Positions 1-8,967 of a DNA stretch of 64,000 nucleotides are shown here, piece by piece. Source of the DNA: Variovorax paradoxus (GTDB taxonomy: Bacteria; Pseudomonadota; Gammaproteobacteria; Burkholderiales; Burkholderiaceae_C). The position numbers and the translations under genes are program-made. Positions within the stretch are counted from its first letter, which is position 1, and every line of letters begins with the position of its first letter. Below the pieces are notes generated by a model. It saw only the letters and a list, made by a program, of their open reading frames with translations. It did not search any database and was not told the origin of the DNA. The stretch spans positions 1-64,000 of the forward strand of contig CP063168.1 of the NCBI GenBank assembly GCA_016806145.1, read 5' to 3'.

Positions 1-1
1 G

Positions 2-1495
2 GGGCACCTGCGACTGCGCGCTGGCCGATGCTGGACCTTCTTTACCGCCTTGCGCGAACTCAGGGGTTTCGAGGAACGCAAGGGGCGTCGGCGTCCGTTG
101 GGTACCGCCCACCACTACGGGCCGGGGCGCACGACTTGGCTGGAGGAGCGTGAGCGCGAAGCGGCGGCACTTGGCCATACCGAGCAGCCCTATTGCGTCA
201 TCGTTGGCGGCGGGCAAGGCGGCATCGCGCTGGCGGCGCGACTGCGTCGCCTGGATGTGCCTACCCTTGTGATCGAGCGCAATGCAAAGGCAGGGGATTC
301 CTGGCGCCAGCGCTACAAGTCGTTGTGCCTGCACGATCCTGTGTGGTACGACCATCTTCCCTACCTGCCCTTTCCCGAGGACTGGCCAGTGTTCACGCCC
401 AAGGACAAGCTCGGGGACTGGCTCGAAGCGTACACCCGCATCATGGAGATCAATTACTGGTCGTCCACGAGTTGCGACAGCGCCTGCTATGACGAAGCCG
501 CGCAAGAGTGGGTGGTCAGGGTGCGGCGCGAGGGTGAGGCGATCGTGTTGCGGCCCAGGCAACTGGTCTTCGCGCTTGGCGTCTCAGGCTATCCGAGCAC
601 GCCGGTCATCGAAGGACACGAGACCTTCACGGGCACGCAAACCCACTCGAGTGCCTATGAAGGCGGCGAAGCCTGGCGCGGGAAGCGCTGCGTGGTGCTT
701 GGCTCGAACAATTCGGCCCACGACATTTGCGCGGATCTGTGGGAGCACGGTGCGCAGGTCACGATGCTCCAGCGTTCGTCGACGCTGATCGTCAAGTCCG
801 ACACCTTGATGCAGCGCGTGATCGGCAAGCTCTACTCGGAGGACGCGCTCGAGCGTGGCATCGATGCGGAGCGTGCTGACCTGATCCAGGCTTCCACGCC
901 GCTGAAGCTCTCGGCGCAGATGAATGTACCGATCTACGAAGAGATCGCCGAGGCGGATGCTGAGTTCTATGCGCGGTTGCGCAATGCTGGCTTCATGCTC
1001 GACTTCGGGGAGGATGGCTCAGGCTTGCACACAAAGTACCTGCGCCGTGGATCTGGGTACTACATCGATGTCGGTGCCTCGGAACTCGTGGCCGAGGGCA
1101 AGATTGGTTTGCGCAGTGGCGTGGGCATCGCACGCATCGAGGCCGACCGCGTGGTGCTGACCAGCGGGGAGACGTTGGAGGCTGACCTGCTGGTGTACGC
1201 CACCGGGTACGGCTCGATGAATGCGTGGGTGGCGGACATCGTGTCTCCCGAGGTGGCCGATCGGGTGGGCAAGTGCTGGGGAGTGGGCTCCGACACCGCC
1301 CGAGATCCAGGCCCTTGGGAGGGTGAGTTGAGAAACATGTGGAAGCCGACCTGCCAGACGGCGCTGTGGTTCCATGGTGGGAATCTTAGCCAGTCACGCC
1401 ACTACTCGCTTTACCTTGCACTGCAGTTGAAGGCGCGGATGGAAGGCATCGATACGCCGGTATGGGGAATGGAACCTGTGCGTCATCTTCGCTAG
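2..1495 (+). CDS. Flavin-containing monooxygenase-like NAD(P)/FAD oxidoreductase, 5' end outside the window
   Basis: The reading frame is open from the first base, so the true start lies upstream; 497 residues are visible. A GGGQGG dinucleotide fold (FAD) follows about 63 residues of what is probably the end of an N-terminal SnoaL-like domain, as in the roughly 600-residue members of this family. A second nucleotide fold (VVLGSNNSAH) binds NAD(P)H, and the segment DSWRQRYKSLCLHDPVWYDH is typical of the family. Such enzymes add one oxygen atom to ketones, amines or hydroxylated substrates in the cytoplasm. The substrate cannot be read from the sequence. The next genes handle acyl-CoA compounds, so a role in opening a cyclic or ketone substrate is an inference. 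Confidence 0.85.
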   Translation, partial: GHLRLRAGRCWTFFTALRELRGFEERKGRRRPLGTAHHYGPGRTTWLEEREREAAALGHTEQPYCVIVGGGQGGIALAARLRRLDVPTLVIERNAKAGDSWRQRYKSLCLHDPVWYDHLPYLPFPEDWPVFTPKDKLGDWLEAYTRIMEINYWSSTSCDSACYDEAAQEWVVRVRREGEAIVLRPRQLVFALGVSGYPSTPVIEGHETFTGTQTHSSAYEGGEAWRGKRCVVLGSNNSAHDICADLWEHGAQVTMLQRSSTLIVKSDTLMQRVIGKLYSEDALERGIDAERADLIQASTPLKLSAQMNVPIYEEIAEADAEFYARLRNAGFMLDFGEDGSGLHTKYLRRGSGYYIDVGASELVAEGKIGLRSGVGIARIEADRVVLTSGETLEADLLVYATGYGSMNAWVADIVSPEVADRVGKCWGVGSDTARDPGPWEGELRNMWKPTCQTALWFHGGNLSQSRHYSLYLALQLKARMEGIDTPVWGMEPVRHLR

Positions 1496-1823
1496 CCGGC
1501 GGCGCATGACGAACACAGGGCGCTATTAATGAAAGCTCCGGCGGTGGACTGGGTACCGCGACGAAAACGGCGGGGCTGGATTGCCAAAGTCCAGCATAGG
1601 ACCAGAGCGAAAGCCCGGCGGGCTCCGCGCTCGTCGAAGCTTTTCCTGTTGCGGGGGAGCATCAGAATACCTTTCCCATACTCGACTCTCGGATTGGGCC
1701 TGCTGCATTGAATTCTTGCGGGGTTCGAAGCTGCACAGAGATTTCTATCGCGCGTCGATGCAATTCGACTCGGAACGGCTCAATGCTGGCGGCCGCAGGA
1801 TCTCCGGAACCGGGCTCGACGGC
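1496..1823. other. Gene-poor gap
   Basis: About 330 bases between the monooxygenase stop and the convergent TetR gene. Short open frames occur on both strands, but none shows a recognisable domain or a good ribosome binding site. No terminator hairpin with a T-run was evident. Confidence 0.4.
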
Positions 1824-2438
1824 TCAGGGAATATGCTCCAGGCCCGCGATGAAGATCGCGAATATATCGCCAACCATTTGTTCCGGTGCGCGGCCAACAA
1901 TGTCCCACGCCGTCTCACGCTCGGACATCACCTGAGCAAGACCGTGGCAGGCTGTCCATGCGGCCACGGAGGCACGGCGCAGCCGGCTCGAGGGAATGCG
2001 ACGCTGACTGAGGTAGTCGCCGACACACGCTTCTAGCAATGCAAAGGACCGGCTGGCAGTACGCGCTAGTTCTGGATACTGGCTCTTCTGCGGGATGTCC
2101 GGACCGAACATGATGCGAAACAAGGCAGGGTGCTCAACGGAGAAGTCCAGGTGCGCTTTCATGACTGCAACAAGCCGCGCTCGGGCATCTGTCAGCCCCG
2201 AGAGCCCGGAGATGCGGCGATCCATGAGCAGCTGGAAGCCATGCTCGGCGATCGCTGCAAGATAACCCTGTTTGCCCTCGAAATGGTGTAGCGGCGCGGT
2301 CTGAGAAACCCCTACTTCCCGCGCAACTTGCCGGAGGCTCAGCGCGTCAAAGCCCTGGGTCTCAAGGATCTCGACGCCTCGAAGGACCAGGGCCTCTCTG
2401 AGGTTGCCGTGGTGATAGGCCGGTTTAGCTACTGACAT
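1824..2438 (-). CDS. TetR/AcrR family transcriptional regulator
   Basis: A 204-residue protein. The N-terminal helix-turn-helix (AYHHGNLREALV, then LSLRQVAREVGVSQTAPLHHF, about residues 8-55) is the standard TetR DNA-binding domain. The C-terminal part is a TetR_C type ligand domain (HPALFRIMFGPDI). The start chosen is the ATG giving MSVAKPAYHHG, because most TetR proteins begin just before this helix; a TTG nine codons upstream is also open. It is divergent from the SDR/acyl-CoA ligase pair and probably represses that pair and itself, releasing DNA when an acyl-CoA or pathway intermediate binds. Confidence 0.9.
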   Translation of the reverse strand: MSVAKPAYHHGNLREALVLRGVEILETQGFDALSLRQVAREVGVSQTAPLHHFEGKQGYLAAIAEHGFQLLMDRRISGLSGLTDARARLVAVMKAHLDFSVEHPALFRIMFGPDIPQKSQYPELARTASRSFALLEACVGDYLSQRRIPSSRLRRASVAAWTACHGLAQVMSERETAWDIVGRAPEQMVGDIFAIFIAGLEHIP

Positions 2439-2532
2439 GTCAACAATTCTACGTAGCCTCTTCAAAGCTCTTTACTTCAATCTAATCAGCGTTAAGATCG
2501 ACTCTGTTTCACCGACTGAGAGGAGCTCATCC
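2439..2532. promoter_or_regulatory. Divergent promoter region between tetR and the SDR gene
   Basis: The 94 bases separate two divergent starts. An 8-base palindrome CTACGTAG lies at 2449-2456, inside the tetR leader, and the imperfect repeat TCTAATCAGCGTTAAGA lies further right. Either may be the TetR operator. An AGGAG ribosome site at 2521-2525 serves the SDR start at 2533. No strong -35/-10 pair could be assigned. Confidence 0.35.
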
Positions 2533-3429
2533 ATGTTTATTCCGGACCTGTTGCGCGGCAAGCGGATCCTTATCACCGGCGGAGGCTCCGGCCTTGGGCG
2601 AGAGATCGCCGCCTGTTACCTACAGCTAGGCGCCGAAGTTCATATCTGCGGCCGACGCCTCCAAGTGCTTGAAGACACGGCGCAACGACTGCGCGAAAAG
2701 TACGGCGGCACCATAATTTCGCACGTCCTGGATTTGCGACAGGCGACCGACGTGGAGAGCTTCGTCGACCATCTGTGGAATACGTACGGTCCTCTCGATG
2801 GGTTGGTCAACAACGCAGCTGGAAACTTCGTAAGCCGTACGCAAGACGTGTCTCCGCGCGGCTTCGATGCAGTCGCCAACACGGTCATTCACGGGACGTA
2901 CTACATCACCCACTACGTCGGAAAACGCTGGATTGCGGCCGGACACGCTGGATCAGTCGTGTCGATCATCGTTACCTGGGTGCGTACGGGGGCGCCGTTT
3001 GTCGTACCGTCGACGATGAGCAAGGCTGCGGTCGAACTGATGACGCGTTCGCTGGCGATCGAATGGGGTCGCTATGGGATTCGTCTTAACGCGATCGCGC
3101 CTGGAATCTTCCCAACGGAGGGCGCCAACAAGCGGCTCAGTCCGAAGGCCGCTTGGGAGGACGGCGCAGTGCGCAACCCCATGAACCGCTTGGGCCGGAT
3201 GTCGGAACTGCAGAACCTCGCGGCCTTTTTGATGGCGGACGGTGTTGAATGGCTCAACGGAGAGACGATAGCGATCGACGGTGCGGGCCATCGACAGAAC
3301 GGTGCCTCGTTTACCGAGCTTGCAGAACTCTCCGATGCGCAGTGGCTTGAGATGCGCGAAGCGATTCGCTCGCACGACGCCCGCGACAAGGCCATGCGAA
3401 CGAACAACGAACAGGTGCCGCATGGATGA
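2533..3429 (+). CDS. SDR family oxidoreductase resembling 2,4-dienoyl-CoA reductase
   Basis: A 298-residue Rossmann protein with the NADP(H) motif TGGGSGLG near the N-terminus and NNAAGNF after it. The usual YxxxK active site is replaced: the segment FVVPSTMSKAAVELM has Ser where Tyr is expected, keeps the Lys, and is followed by AIEWGRYGIRLNAIAPG. This is the pattern of 2,4-dienoyl-CoA reductases (DECR), which reduce dienoyl-CoA intermediates when polyunsaturated acyl chains are beta-oxidised. The ATG at 2533 has an AGGAG seven bases upstream. The stop overlaps the next start by 8 bases, so the two are co-translated. DECR activity is inferred from the motif. Confidence 0.85.
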   Translation: MFIPDLLRGKRILITGGGSGLGREIAACYLQLGAEVHICGRRLQVLEDTAQRLREKYGGTIISHVLDLRQATDVESFVDHLWNTYGPLDGLVNNAAGNFVSRTQDVSPRGFDAVANTVIHGTYYITHYVGKRWIAAGHAGSVVSIIVTWVRTGAPFVVPSTMSKAAVELMTRSLAIEWGRYGIRLNAIAPGIFPTEGANKRLSPKAAWEDGAVRNPMNRLGRMSELQNLAAFLMADGVEWLNGETIAIDGAGHRQNGASFTELAELSDAQWLEMREAIRSHDARDKAMRTNNEQVPHG

Positions 3430-4987
3430 TCAGATTGACCATCAAGGATGGTCACCCATTTCGCGGATCGACGCGATAGTCGATGAGGTGACCAAACGCG
3501 GCGAGGGCTCGGTTACAGCATTTCTCACAGACGATGGGACGGCTTTGTCGTATGCTGACCTGGTTCATCGCATCCGAGAGGTAGGGCGTTCGTTGACTGA
3601 TGCTGGCCTCGTGGACCGGCAACGCGTCGTGTTGGTTGGCGAGAACAGCTTGGACATGATAGTCGGGCTGCTAGGTACGATCTATGCGGGCGGCGTTCCG
3701 GTGCCACTGAATGCGCGGATGTCGGCGGCTGAACTCGATGCGGTCTGCGAGCATGCGGCCCCGCGACTCGTCTACTTTGCCGCTGATCAGACCGACGATG
3801 CGTGCCGCCATGCGCAGCGGCGCAGCGCGCACGGAACACTGGCCTCGTTGCCCGGCGGTCGGTTGCAGTGGTGCACAGCCGTAGAGCAGCACTCCGACGA
3901 GGAAGAGCTATATGGCGTCGCTTTGATGCTCTATACGTCTGGCACGATGGGCCATCCCAAGGGCGTGATGTTGACTCATGCGAACCTAGACTTTGTCACG
4001 CGGCTATCCCTGATGCAAGGTGTGCTTCGTCCCGGCGACAGCATGTTCCACGCGTTGCCGATTTCGCATTCGTACGGCCTTGTCAGCGGGCTGCTATGTG
4101 GCCTGCGCGCGGGTGCCACTTTGCGCTTGGTTGGACGCTTCTCAGCTGAGCGACTCGGAGAAGCCATCATCGATGGTTCGGTAAGTGTCTTTCAGGGCGT
4201 GCCCGCCATGTATGCACGGCTCCATGAGTGGGCGCATGCGGAGCGCAGACAACTTGTGCCCAATCGGCTGCGCATGATCTACATCGGTGGCTCGAGCGTG
4301 GATGCGGCCCGCAAGCGGCAGACCGAGAATATGTTGGGTCTTCGATTGCATCATGGCTACGGGCTGACTGAAGCGGCGCCGCTTGTAACGCGCACCATCG
4401 GCCATCCGCCGCCGCAGGAAGTCACGGCGGGATGGCCCGTTCCGGGCGTTGAAGTGTGTCTGCGCGACGCATCGGGCAAACAGGTGCCGACAGGTGAACG
4501 TGGCGAAGTGTGCGTGCGTGGTCCAAATGTCATGCGCGGCTACTTCCGAGATGCACCGCAGACTGCCTCGGCAATCGATCCGAACGGCTGGCTCCATACC
4601 GGCGATGTGGGTGTGTTCGGCCCTGATGGGGATCTCTCGATCGTTGGGCGTAGCAAAGAGATGATCATCCGCGGCGGGTTTAACGTGTTTCCAGCGGAAG
4701 TTGAAAAGGCCATCGCCGAATTTCCCGGCGTGGCCCAGTCGGCGGTGGTTGGACGTAGCGTACCCGGCGACGAGCAGGTCATCGCTTATGTGGAACCCAT
4801 GGCAGGCAGGCACATCGAAACTGTGCGGCTACTGGACTTTCTTCGCGTGCGCCTGACTGCCTACAAGGTTCCATCGGAGCTGCATGTGATGGAACGTTTG
4901 CCAGCCAGTGCGACTGGCAAACTGTTGAAGCAGGTGCTCAAGGAACTTGCGCAGGCTGGTGATCCCCAGAACTCGGGAAGTAGCTGA
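3422..4987 (+). CDS. AMP-forming acyl-CoA synthetase/ligase
   Basis: A 521-residue ANL-superfamily enzyme that would activate a carboxylic acid to its acyl-CoA using ATP. The P-loop reads LYTSGTMGHPKGVMLTH. Further motifs are HHGYGLTEAAP, GWLHTGDVG, the hinge region GRSKEMIIRGGFNVFPAEVE and the catalytic Lys region SATGKLLKQ. The start overlaps the SDR stop by 8 bases, forming a two-gene operon behind the TetR-controlled promoter. The substrate is not evident; aromatic, alicyclic or medium-chain acids are all possible. It converges with the next operon, leaving only 30 bases between stops. Confidence 0.9.
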   Translation: MDDQIDHQGWSPISRIDAIVDEVTKRGEGSVTAFLTDDGTALSYADLVHRIREVGRSLTDAGLVDRQRVVLVGENSLDMIVGLLGTIYAGGVPVPLNARMSAAELDAVCEHAAPRLVYFAADQTDDACRHAQRRSAHGTLASLPGGRLQWCTAVEQHSDEEELYGVALMLYTSGTMGHPKGVMLTHANLDFVTRLSLMQGVLRPGDSMFHALPISHSYGLVSGLLCGLRAGATLRLVGRFSAERLGEAIIDGSVSVFQGVPAMYARLHEWAHAERRQLVPNRLRMIYIGGSSVDAARKRQTENMLGLRLHHGYGLTEAAPLVTRTIGHPPPQEVTAGWPVPGVEVCLRDASGKQVPTGERGEVCVRGPNVMRGYFRDAPQTASAIDPNGWLHTGDVGVFGPDGDLSIVGRSKEMIIRGGFNVFPAEVEKAIAEFPGVAQSAVVGRSVPGDEQVIAYVEPMAGRHIETVRLLDFLRVRLTAYKVPSELHVMERLPASATGKLLKQVLKELAQAGDPQNSGSS

Positions 4988-5017
4988 GGAAACGGAGGCG
5001 CAGGCCCGGCGCGCCGC

Positions 5018-6514
5018 CTACGAAGCCTCTTGCAGCAGGGCTCGCTTCAGGATCTTGCCGCTGCCGGTCATCGGAAACTCGCTCACGATATGCACCGCAG
5101 TCGGGCGCTTGTAGGGTGCGAGCTGCTCACGCAAATGCGCCTCCAGGGCTGCCATATCAAGCGTTGCTTCATGGCGTAACTGTATAAAGGCGAGCACAGA
5201 CTCGTTCCCATCTGCCTCGGGCCTCCCCAGCACTGCAGATCGTTCGACTGCAGGAAATGCGTTCAGGCACGACTCGACTTCCGCTGGGTATACATTGAAA
5301 CCCGAGCGGATGATCATCTCTTTGAGCCGACCTACTACGAACAGTGCGCCATCGGGCGCTATTTCGCCGAGATCGCCGCTTGCATACCAGCCGCCCTCCC
5401 GCATTACGGCTGCAGTCGCCTCGGAATCGCGGAAATAGCTTGGCATGAGTCCGATCCCACGTATCCAGATTTCACCCCTCTCGCCGGGCGGCAGCCGCCG
5501 TCCTGTTGTCGGTTCAGCGATCTCGACTTCCGCTCCCTCAACGAGGTAGCCTGCGGACGTGTCTTGGCGCCATTCGCCAAGGCGCGTCAGATGCACCGAC
5601 CCGGCGTACTCCGAGAGACCGTAGCCATGGTGCAGCGGCTGGCCGAACGCTTGTTCAATACGCTGTTTGAGCGCTGTGTCCAACGGTCCGGCGCCGGTGT
5701 AGACATAGCGCAGATCGGGCGCGATGGCATGCTGGATTCCGGCTTGCTCCATATGCGCCAGCAGGCGGGAGAACAGCGTCGGCGGACCTTGCAACTGCGT
5801 CACGCCGTGCCGGGCTAGATCTGTGAGCGCCTGTGCCGGATCGAAATGTGTTCGCATCAGCAAGGTCGCGCCGGCCTGAAGCGACGCCATCAGTACCGTC
5901 CCCAAGCCGAAGATGTGGGTCATCGGTAGGTATGCATAGGAGCGATCACGCACGCCAAGCTCGCGCGACTGTGCCGACACGCGTCCATATTGGAGAATGC
6001 CTTCGTGCGTCAGCAACACCCCCTTTGGTGCCCCGCTAGTGCCAGAGGTGAAGATGATTGCGGCCACGCCCTCGGCAAGCGCACCGACTTCGGCGACCGC
6101 ACTCGGACGCACGGCGCTGCGCTGCAAGCCAGGCAATGCGGAGGGTCGCGCCTCGAATCGTTGCGCGTGCGCGGCCGCTGCAGAAGAAACGGCCGTGGTG
6201 AAATAGCAGACGCGGGCATCGGCCTTCACTGCAAACGCGGCGATTTCGCCCGGCGCCATTCGTGCATTGACACCGCATGACCAGGCGCCAAGCCGACTGC
6301 AAGCAAGGATCAGCGCGAGGTGCTCGACGCAGTTCTCCGCGATCATCAGTACACGGTCACCGGGGCGCACTCCGTCACCCGCTAATTCACGCACGAGCGT
6401 CTCGACGTATCCATCCACGTCGCGGTAGGTCATTGGGCCGTCCTGATGCAGCAGGAAGATCCGATCCGGGCTCAGGTCGACCCAGTGGTCGAAGGGGTCG
6501 TGCAGGCGCGACAT
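5018..6514 (-). CDS. AMP-forming acyl-CoA synthetase/ligase (second)
   Basis: A 498-residue ANL enzyme. It carries IIFTSGTSGAPKGVLLTHEG, HHGYGLSEYAGS, SGDLGEIAPDG, GRLKEMIIRSGFNVYPAEVE and the C-terminal TGSGKILKRAL with the catalytic Lys. I chose the ATG giving MSRLHDPFDHWV, 7 bases after the stop of the upstream thiolase-like gene; longer in-frame starts would run into that gene. It is the last gene of a four-gene reverse operon and probably supplies the acyl-CoA on which the other three act. Confidence 0.88.
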   Translation of the reverse strand: MSRLHDPFDHWVDLSPDRIFLLHQDGPMTYRDVDGYVETLVRELAGDGVRPGDRVLMIAENCVEHLALILACSRLGAWSCGVNARMAPGEIAAFAVKADARVCYFTTAVSSAAAAHAQRFEARPSALPGLQRSAVRPSAVAEVGALAEGVAAIIFTSGTSGAPKGVLLTHEGILQYGRVSAQSRELGVRDRSYAYLPMTHIFGLGTVLMASLQAGATLLMRTHFDPAQALTDLARHGVTQLQGPPTLFSRLLAHMEQAGIQHAIAPDLRYVYTGAGPLDTALKQRIEQAFGQPLHHGYGLSEYAGSVHLTRLGEWRQDTSAGYLVEGAEVEIAEPTTGRRLPPGERGEIWIRGIGLMPSYFRDSEATAAVMREGGWYASGDLGEIAPDGALFVVGRLKEMIIRSGFNVYPAEVESCLNAFPAVERSAVLGRPEADGNESVLAFIQLRHEATLDMAALEAHLREQLAPYKRPTAVHIVSEFPMTGSGKILKRALLQEAS

Positions 6515-6521
6515 GGTTCGA

Positions 6522-7694
6522 TTACAGCGCATCGGCTGTTGCCAGAATGGCCGTAGACTGGCTCGAGAGCGTGCCGCCGTTGCCGTGCGCCAGCGCAGTG
6601 AGCGCCCCGGGTACTTGCCGCTCACCGGCCTCACCACGCAGTTGTCGTACCGCCTCGATCAGCGCGAAGATTCCATACATGCCCGGATGTACGCACGACA
6701 GACCGCCGCCATTGGTGTTGACAGGCAACGCACCGCCAGGCGCAATGCGGCCGTCGGACACGAACGCTCCGCCCTCGCCCTTGGCGCAGAAGCCAAGGTC
6801 TTCCAGGAACAATATGGTGTTGATCGTGAATGCATCGTAAAGTTGGACTACGTCGATGTCCCGCGGCGTGAATCCCGCCATCGCGAAAGTATCGGCACCC
6901 GACTGTTGTGCCGCGGTGACCGTCAGATCGTGCATCGACGAAATCTGTCGGTTCCATACCGCTGTGGAATTGCCCAGCACGTATACCGGCCGATTCGGCA
7001 GGTCGCGCGCGCGGTCGGCGCGCGTCAGCACGAATGCTCCCGCGCCGTCGGTAACGAGGCAGCAGTCGCGCACGGACAGCGGGTCGGACACCATGCGCGA
7101 GCGTAGAACGTCATCGCGCGTAAGCGGATCGCGCACGAATGCCTCGGGATTAAGGCGCGCCCAAGCCCTCGCGGCCACGGCCACATCGGCCATCTGTGCA
7201 CGAGTTGTACCGAACTCGTACATATGGCGCGAAGCCGCCAGCGCATAAGCCGAGGGTGGCAGCATCGGTTCGTACGGATGTTCGTAGGGTTGTGGGTCCA
7301 GCAAGCGCCGAGCACCTGCGGACGCGCTGCGGCCGAATGTTCCGCTGCGCTGCGCGCTCCCGTAGCACACCAGGACATGTCGACAGCGCCCGGCCTCGAG
7401 GGCTTGGATCGCGGGCAGCAGGTGAGCAATGAAGCTGCTGCCACCCAACATCGTGCCGTCGATGTACCGCGGGTTCAGGCCGAGGTATTCGATTACTGGC
7501 ATCGCCCACATCGGCGACGAGACGCTGGCGGTGCACAGGCCATCGATGTCAGTCATTTGCAGGCCAGCATCAACCACGGCCGCATGCGCTGCGTGGGCCA
7601 GCAGTTCAAGATCGGTGAAGCCGGGTGTCTCGCCGCAGCCGAAGGTTGCGACGCCGGCGATCGCGCAACTACCGCGCAGTGTCCGAGTATTCAT
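6522..7694 (-). CDS. Thiolase-like protein of the SCP2/lipid-transfer type
   Basis: A 390-residue thiolase-fold protein. Recognisable segments are LEAGRCRHVLVCYGSAQRS in the N-half, NTNGGGLSCVHPGMYG, and a C-terminal AHGNGGTLSSQST with the conserved His. Members of this branch often lack thiolase activity. Some, such as Ltp2 of steroid side-chain degradation, act as retro-aldolases on beta-hydroxyacyl-CoA together with a DUF35 protein. Its start overlaps the stop of the DUF35-like gene by 4 bases, which supports such a complex. The aldolase role is an inference; a beta-ketothiolase remains possible. Confidence 0.82.
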   Translation of the reverse strand: MNTRTLRGSCAIAGVATFGCGETPGFTDLELLAHAAHAAVVDAGLQMTDIDGLCTASVSSPMWAMPVIEYLGLNPRYIDGTMLGGSSFIAHLLPAIQALEAGRCRHVLVCYGSAQRSGTFGRSASAGARRLLDPQPYEHPYEPMLPPSAYALAASRHMYEFGTTRAQMADVAVAARAWARLNPEAFVRDPLTRDDVLRSRMVSDPLSVRDCCLVTDGAGAFVLTRADRARDLPNRPVYVLGNSTAVWNRQISSMHDLTVTAAQQSGADTFAMAGFTPRDIDVVQLYDAFTINTILFLEDLGFCAKGEGGAFVSDGRIAPGGALPVNTNGGGLSCVHPGMYGIFALIEAVRQLRGEAGERQVPGALTALAHGNGGTLSSQSTAILATADAL

Positions 7695-8059
7695 GCCGAA
7701 CCTCCGTCGGCCGGGGCGAACAGCACAAGTCCATCGACCACCTTGGCCCGTACACGCAGCCCGATATGAACATCGTCCGCTGCAATGCCGTCAATGCGGG
7801 ACATCAGGCGTACGCCTTCGTCGAGATCGATCAGGCTTACGTTCAGGTCGCCCCCCTCCGTGGGTTTGCGGCGCACGGTAGTTGCAGCGTACACAGTGCC
7901 GGTACCGGCGGGCGTTGTCCATTCCAGGGCATCGCCGCCACAGTGCGGGCAAAAGGCACGTGGAAAATACACATGGTGCGCGCAGGCGCTGCAGCGCTGG
8001 ATGAAGAACTTCCCCTCTTGCAGGCGCGCCTGATGCCAAGCTAGTACACTTTCGTTCAT
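7691..8059 (-). CDS. Zn-ribbon OB-fold protein (DUF35 type)
   Basis: A 122-residue protein with an N-terminal rubredoxin-like zinc ribbon, C-x2-C at residues 23-26 (CSACAHH) and C-x2-C in FCPHCGG, followed by an OB-fold domain (GTVYAATTVRRK, VSLIDLDEGVRLMSRI). DUF35 proteins bind acyl-CoA and stabilise or activate thiolase-like partners. The gene is fused by 4-base overlaps to both neighbours (SDR upstream, thiolase-like downstream), so the three are co-translated. Confidence 0.88.
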   Translation of the reverse strand: MNESVLAWHQARLQEGKFFIQRCSACAHHVYFPRAFCPHCGGDALEWTTPAGTGTVYAATTVRRKPTEGGDLNVSLIDLDEGVRLMSRIDGIAADDVHIGLRVRAKVVDGLVLFAPADGGSA

Positions 8060-8967
8060 ACGGGATCCCAGCAGAATACGTCACCGGAGCGATCCAGCGC
8101 ATGGAAGCTCGCTCTCAGGGCAGGGAGCGCATGCGAGACAACATCCTGGGGTGTCCACCCATCCGTGCGTTGTACGGACCGTACGGGCCGAGGCTGGCTC
8201 ATCAAGAAAATTTCGTTGTTGCGCACGGCGAAGACTTGGCCAGTGACGTCGTGCGCTGTGTCGCTCGCGAGCGCCACAGCCAGCGGTGCGATCTTTGCAG
8301 GTGTCATCAGCTTCAGGCGCTTTACACGTTCCTGCTCGTCGGGTGTGTCAGTGGGGATGGAACCGATCATTCGGCTCCAAGCGAAAGGCGCAATGCAGTT
8401 GCTGCGTACGCGAAAACGTTCCATATCGAGTGCGATCGATTTCGACAATGCCGTGAGTCCGAGCTTCGCCGCCGAGTAGTTGGCCTGACCCAGGTTGCCA
8501 ATCAGGCCGGAAGTGGAGGTCATGAAGATCAAGCAACCACCTTCCTGTTCCTTGAAGTGCGGAGCAGCGGCGCGGCTGACGTGAAAGCTCCCGTACAGAT
8601 GAACCTGGACGACGGCATCCCATTCCTCGGCGCTCATTTTGTGGAAGAAACGGTCGCGCAGGATGCCCGCGTTGTTGACTAGTACGTCAATGCGGCCGAA
8701 GGCATCCAGCGCGGTGCCGACGATGCGACCAGCCGAGACGGCCTGTGCGACGCTGTCCGTGCTGGCAACCGCTTCGCCGCCGGCGGCGCGGATCTCTTCG
8801 ACCACAGCCTGCGCGGGACCATGGTCGGACCCGTCGCCCGTCACCGATGCTCCCAGATCGTTGACCACAACACGCGCACCTTCACGCGCCATTGCAAGCG
8901 CGATGTCGCGACCGATTCCGCCGCCGGCGCCAGTAACGACGACGACCTTGCCCTCTACCATGCCCAT
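8056..8967 (-). CDS. SDR family oxidoreductase, MFE-2/3-hydroxyacyl-CoA dehydrogenase-like
   Basis: A 303-residue short-chain dehydrogenase with TGAGGGIGRDIA, VNNAGILRDRFFHKM and the catalytic triad in STSGLIGNLGQANYSAAKLG (Ser, Tyr, Lys all present). The NDLGA segment and the C-terminal extension past residue 250 match the dehydrogenase part of peroxisomal multifunctional enzyme type 2, which oxidises 3-hydroxyacyl-CoA to 3-ketoacyl-CoA. It is the first gene of the operon with the DUF35, thiolase-like and ligase genes. An AAGGAG lies 9 bases before the ATG. Confidence 0.87.
   Translation of the reverse strand: MGMVEGKVVVVTGAGGGIGRDIALAMAREGARVVVNDLGASVTGDGSDHGPAQAVVEEIRAAGGEAVASTDSVAQAVSAGRIVGTALDAFGRIDVLVNNAGILRDRFFHKMSAEEWDAVVQVHLYGSFHVSRAAAPHFKEQEGGCLIFMTSTSGLIGNLGQANYSAAKLGLTALSKSIALDMERFRVRSNCIAPFAWSRMIGSIPTDTPDEQERVKRLKLMTPAKIAPLAVALASDTAHDVTGQVFAVRNNEIFLMSQPRPVRSVQRTDGWTPQDVVSHALPALRASFHALDRSGDVFCWDPV

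Noticed and set aside
1529..2036. Overlapping open frames on both strands near 1.5-2.0 kb
   Set aside because: No domain, poor start sites, and partly antisense to the tetR gene.
4994..5020. GC-rich hairpin between convergent ligase genes as a terminator
   Set aside because: Only a 5-base stem without a T-run, overlapping a stop codon.
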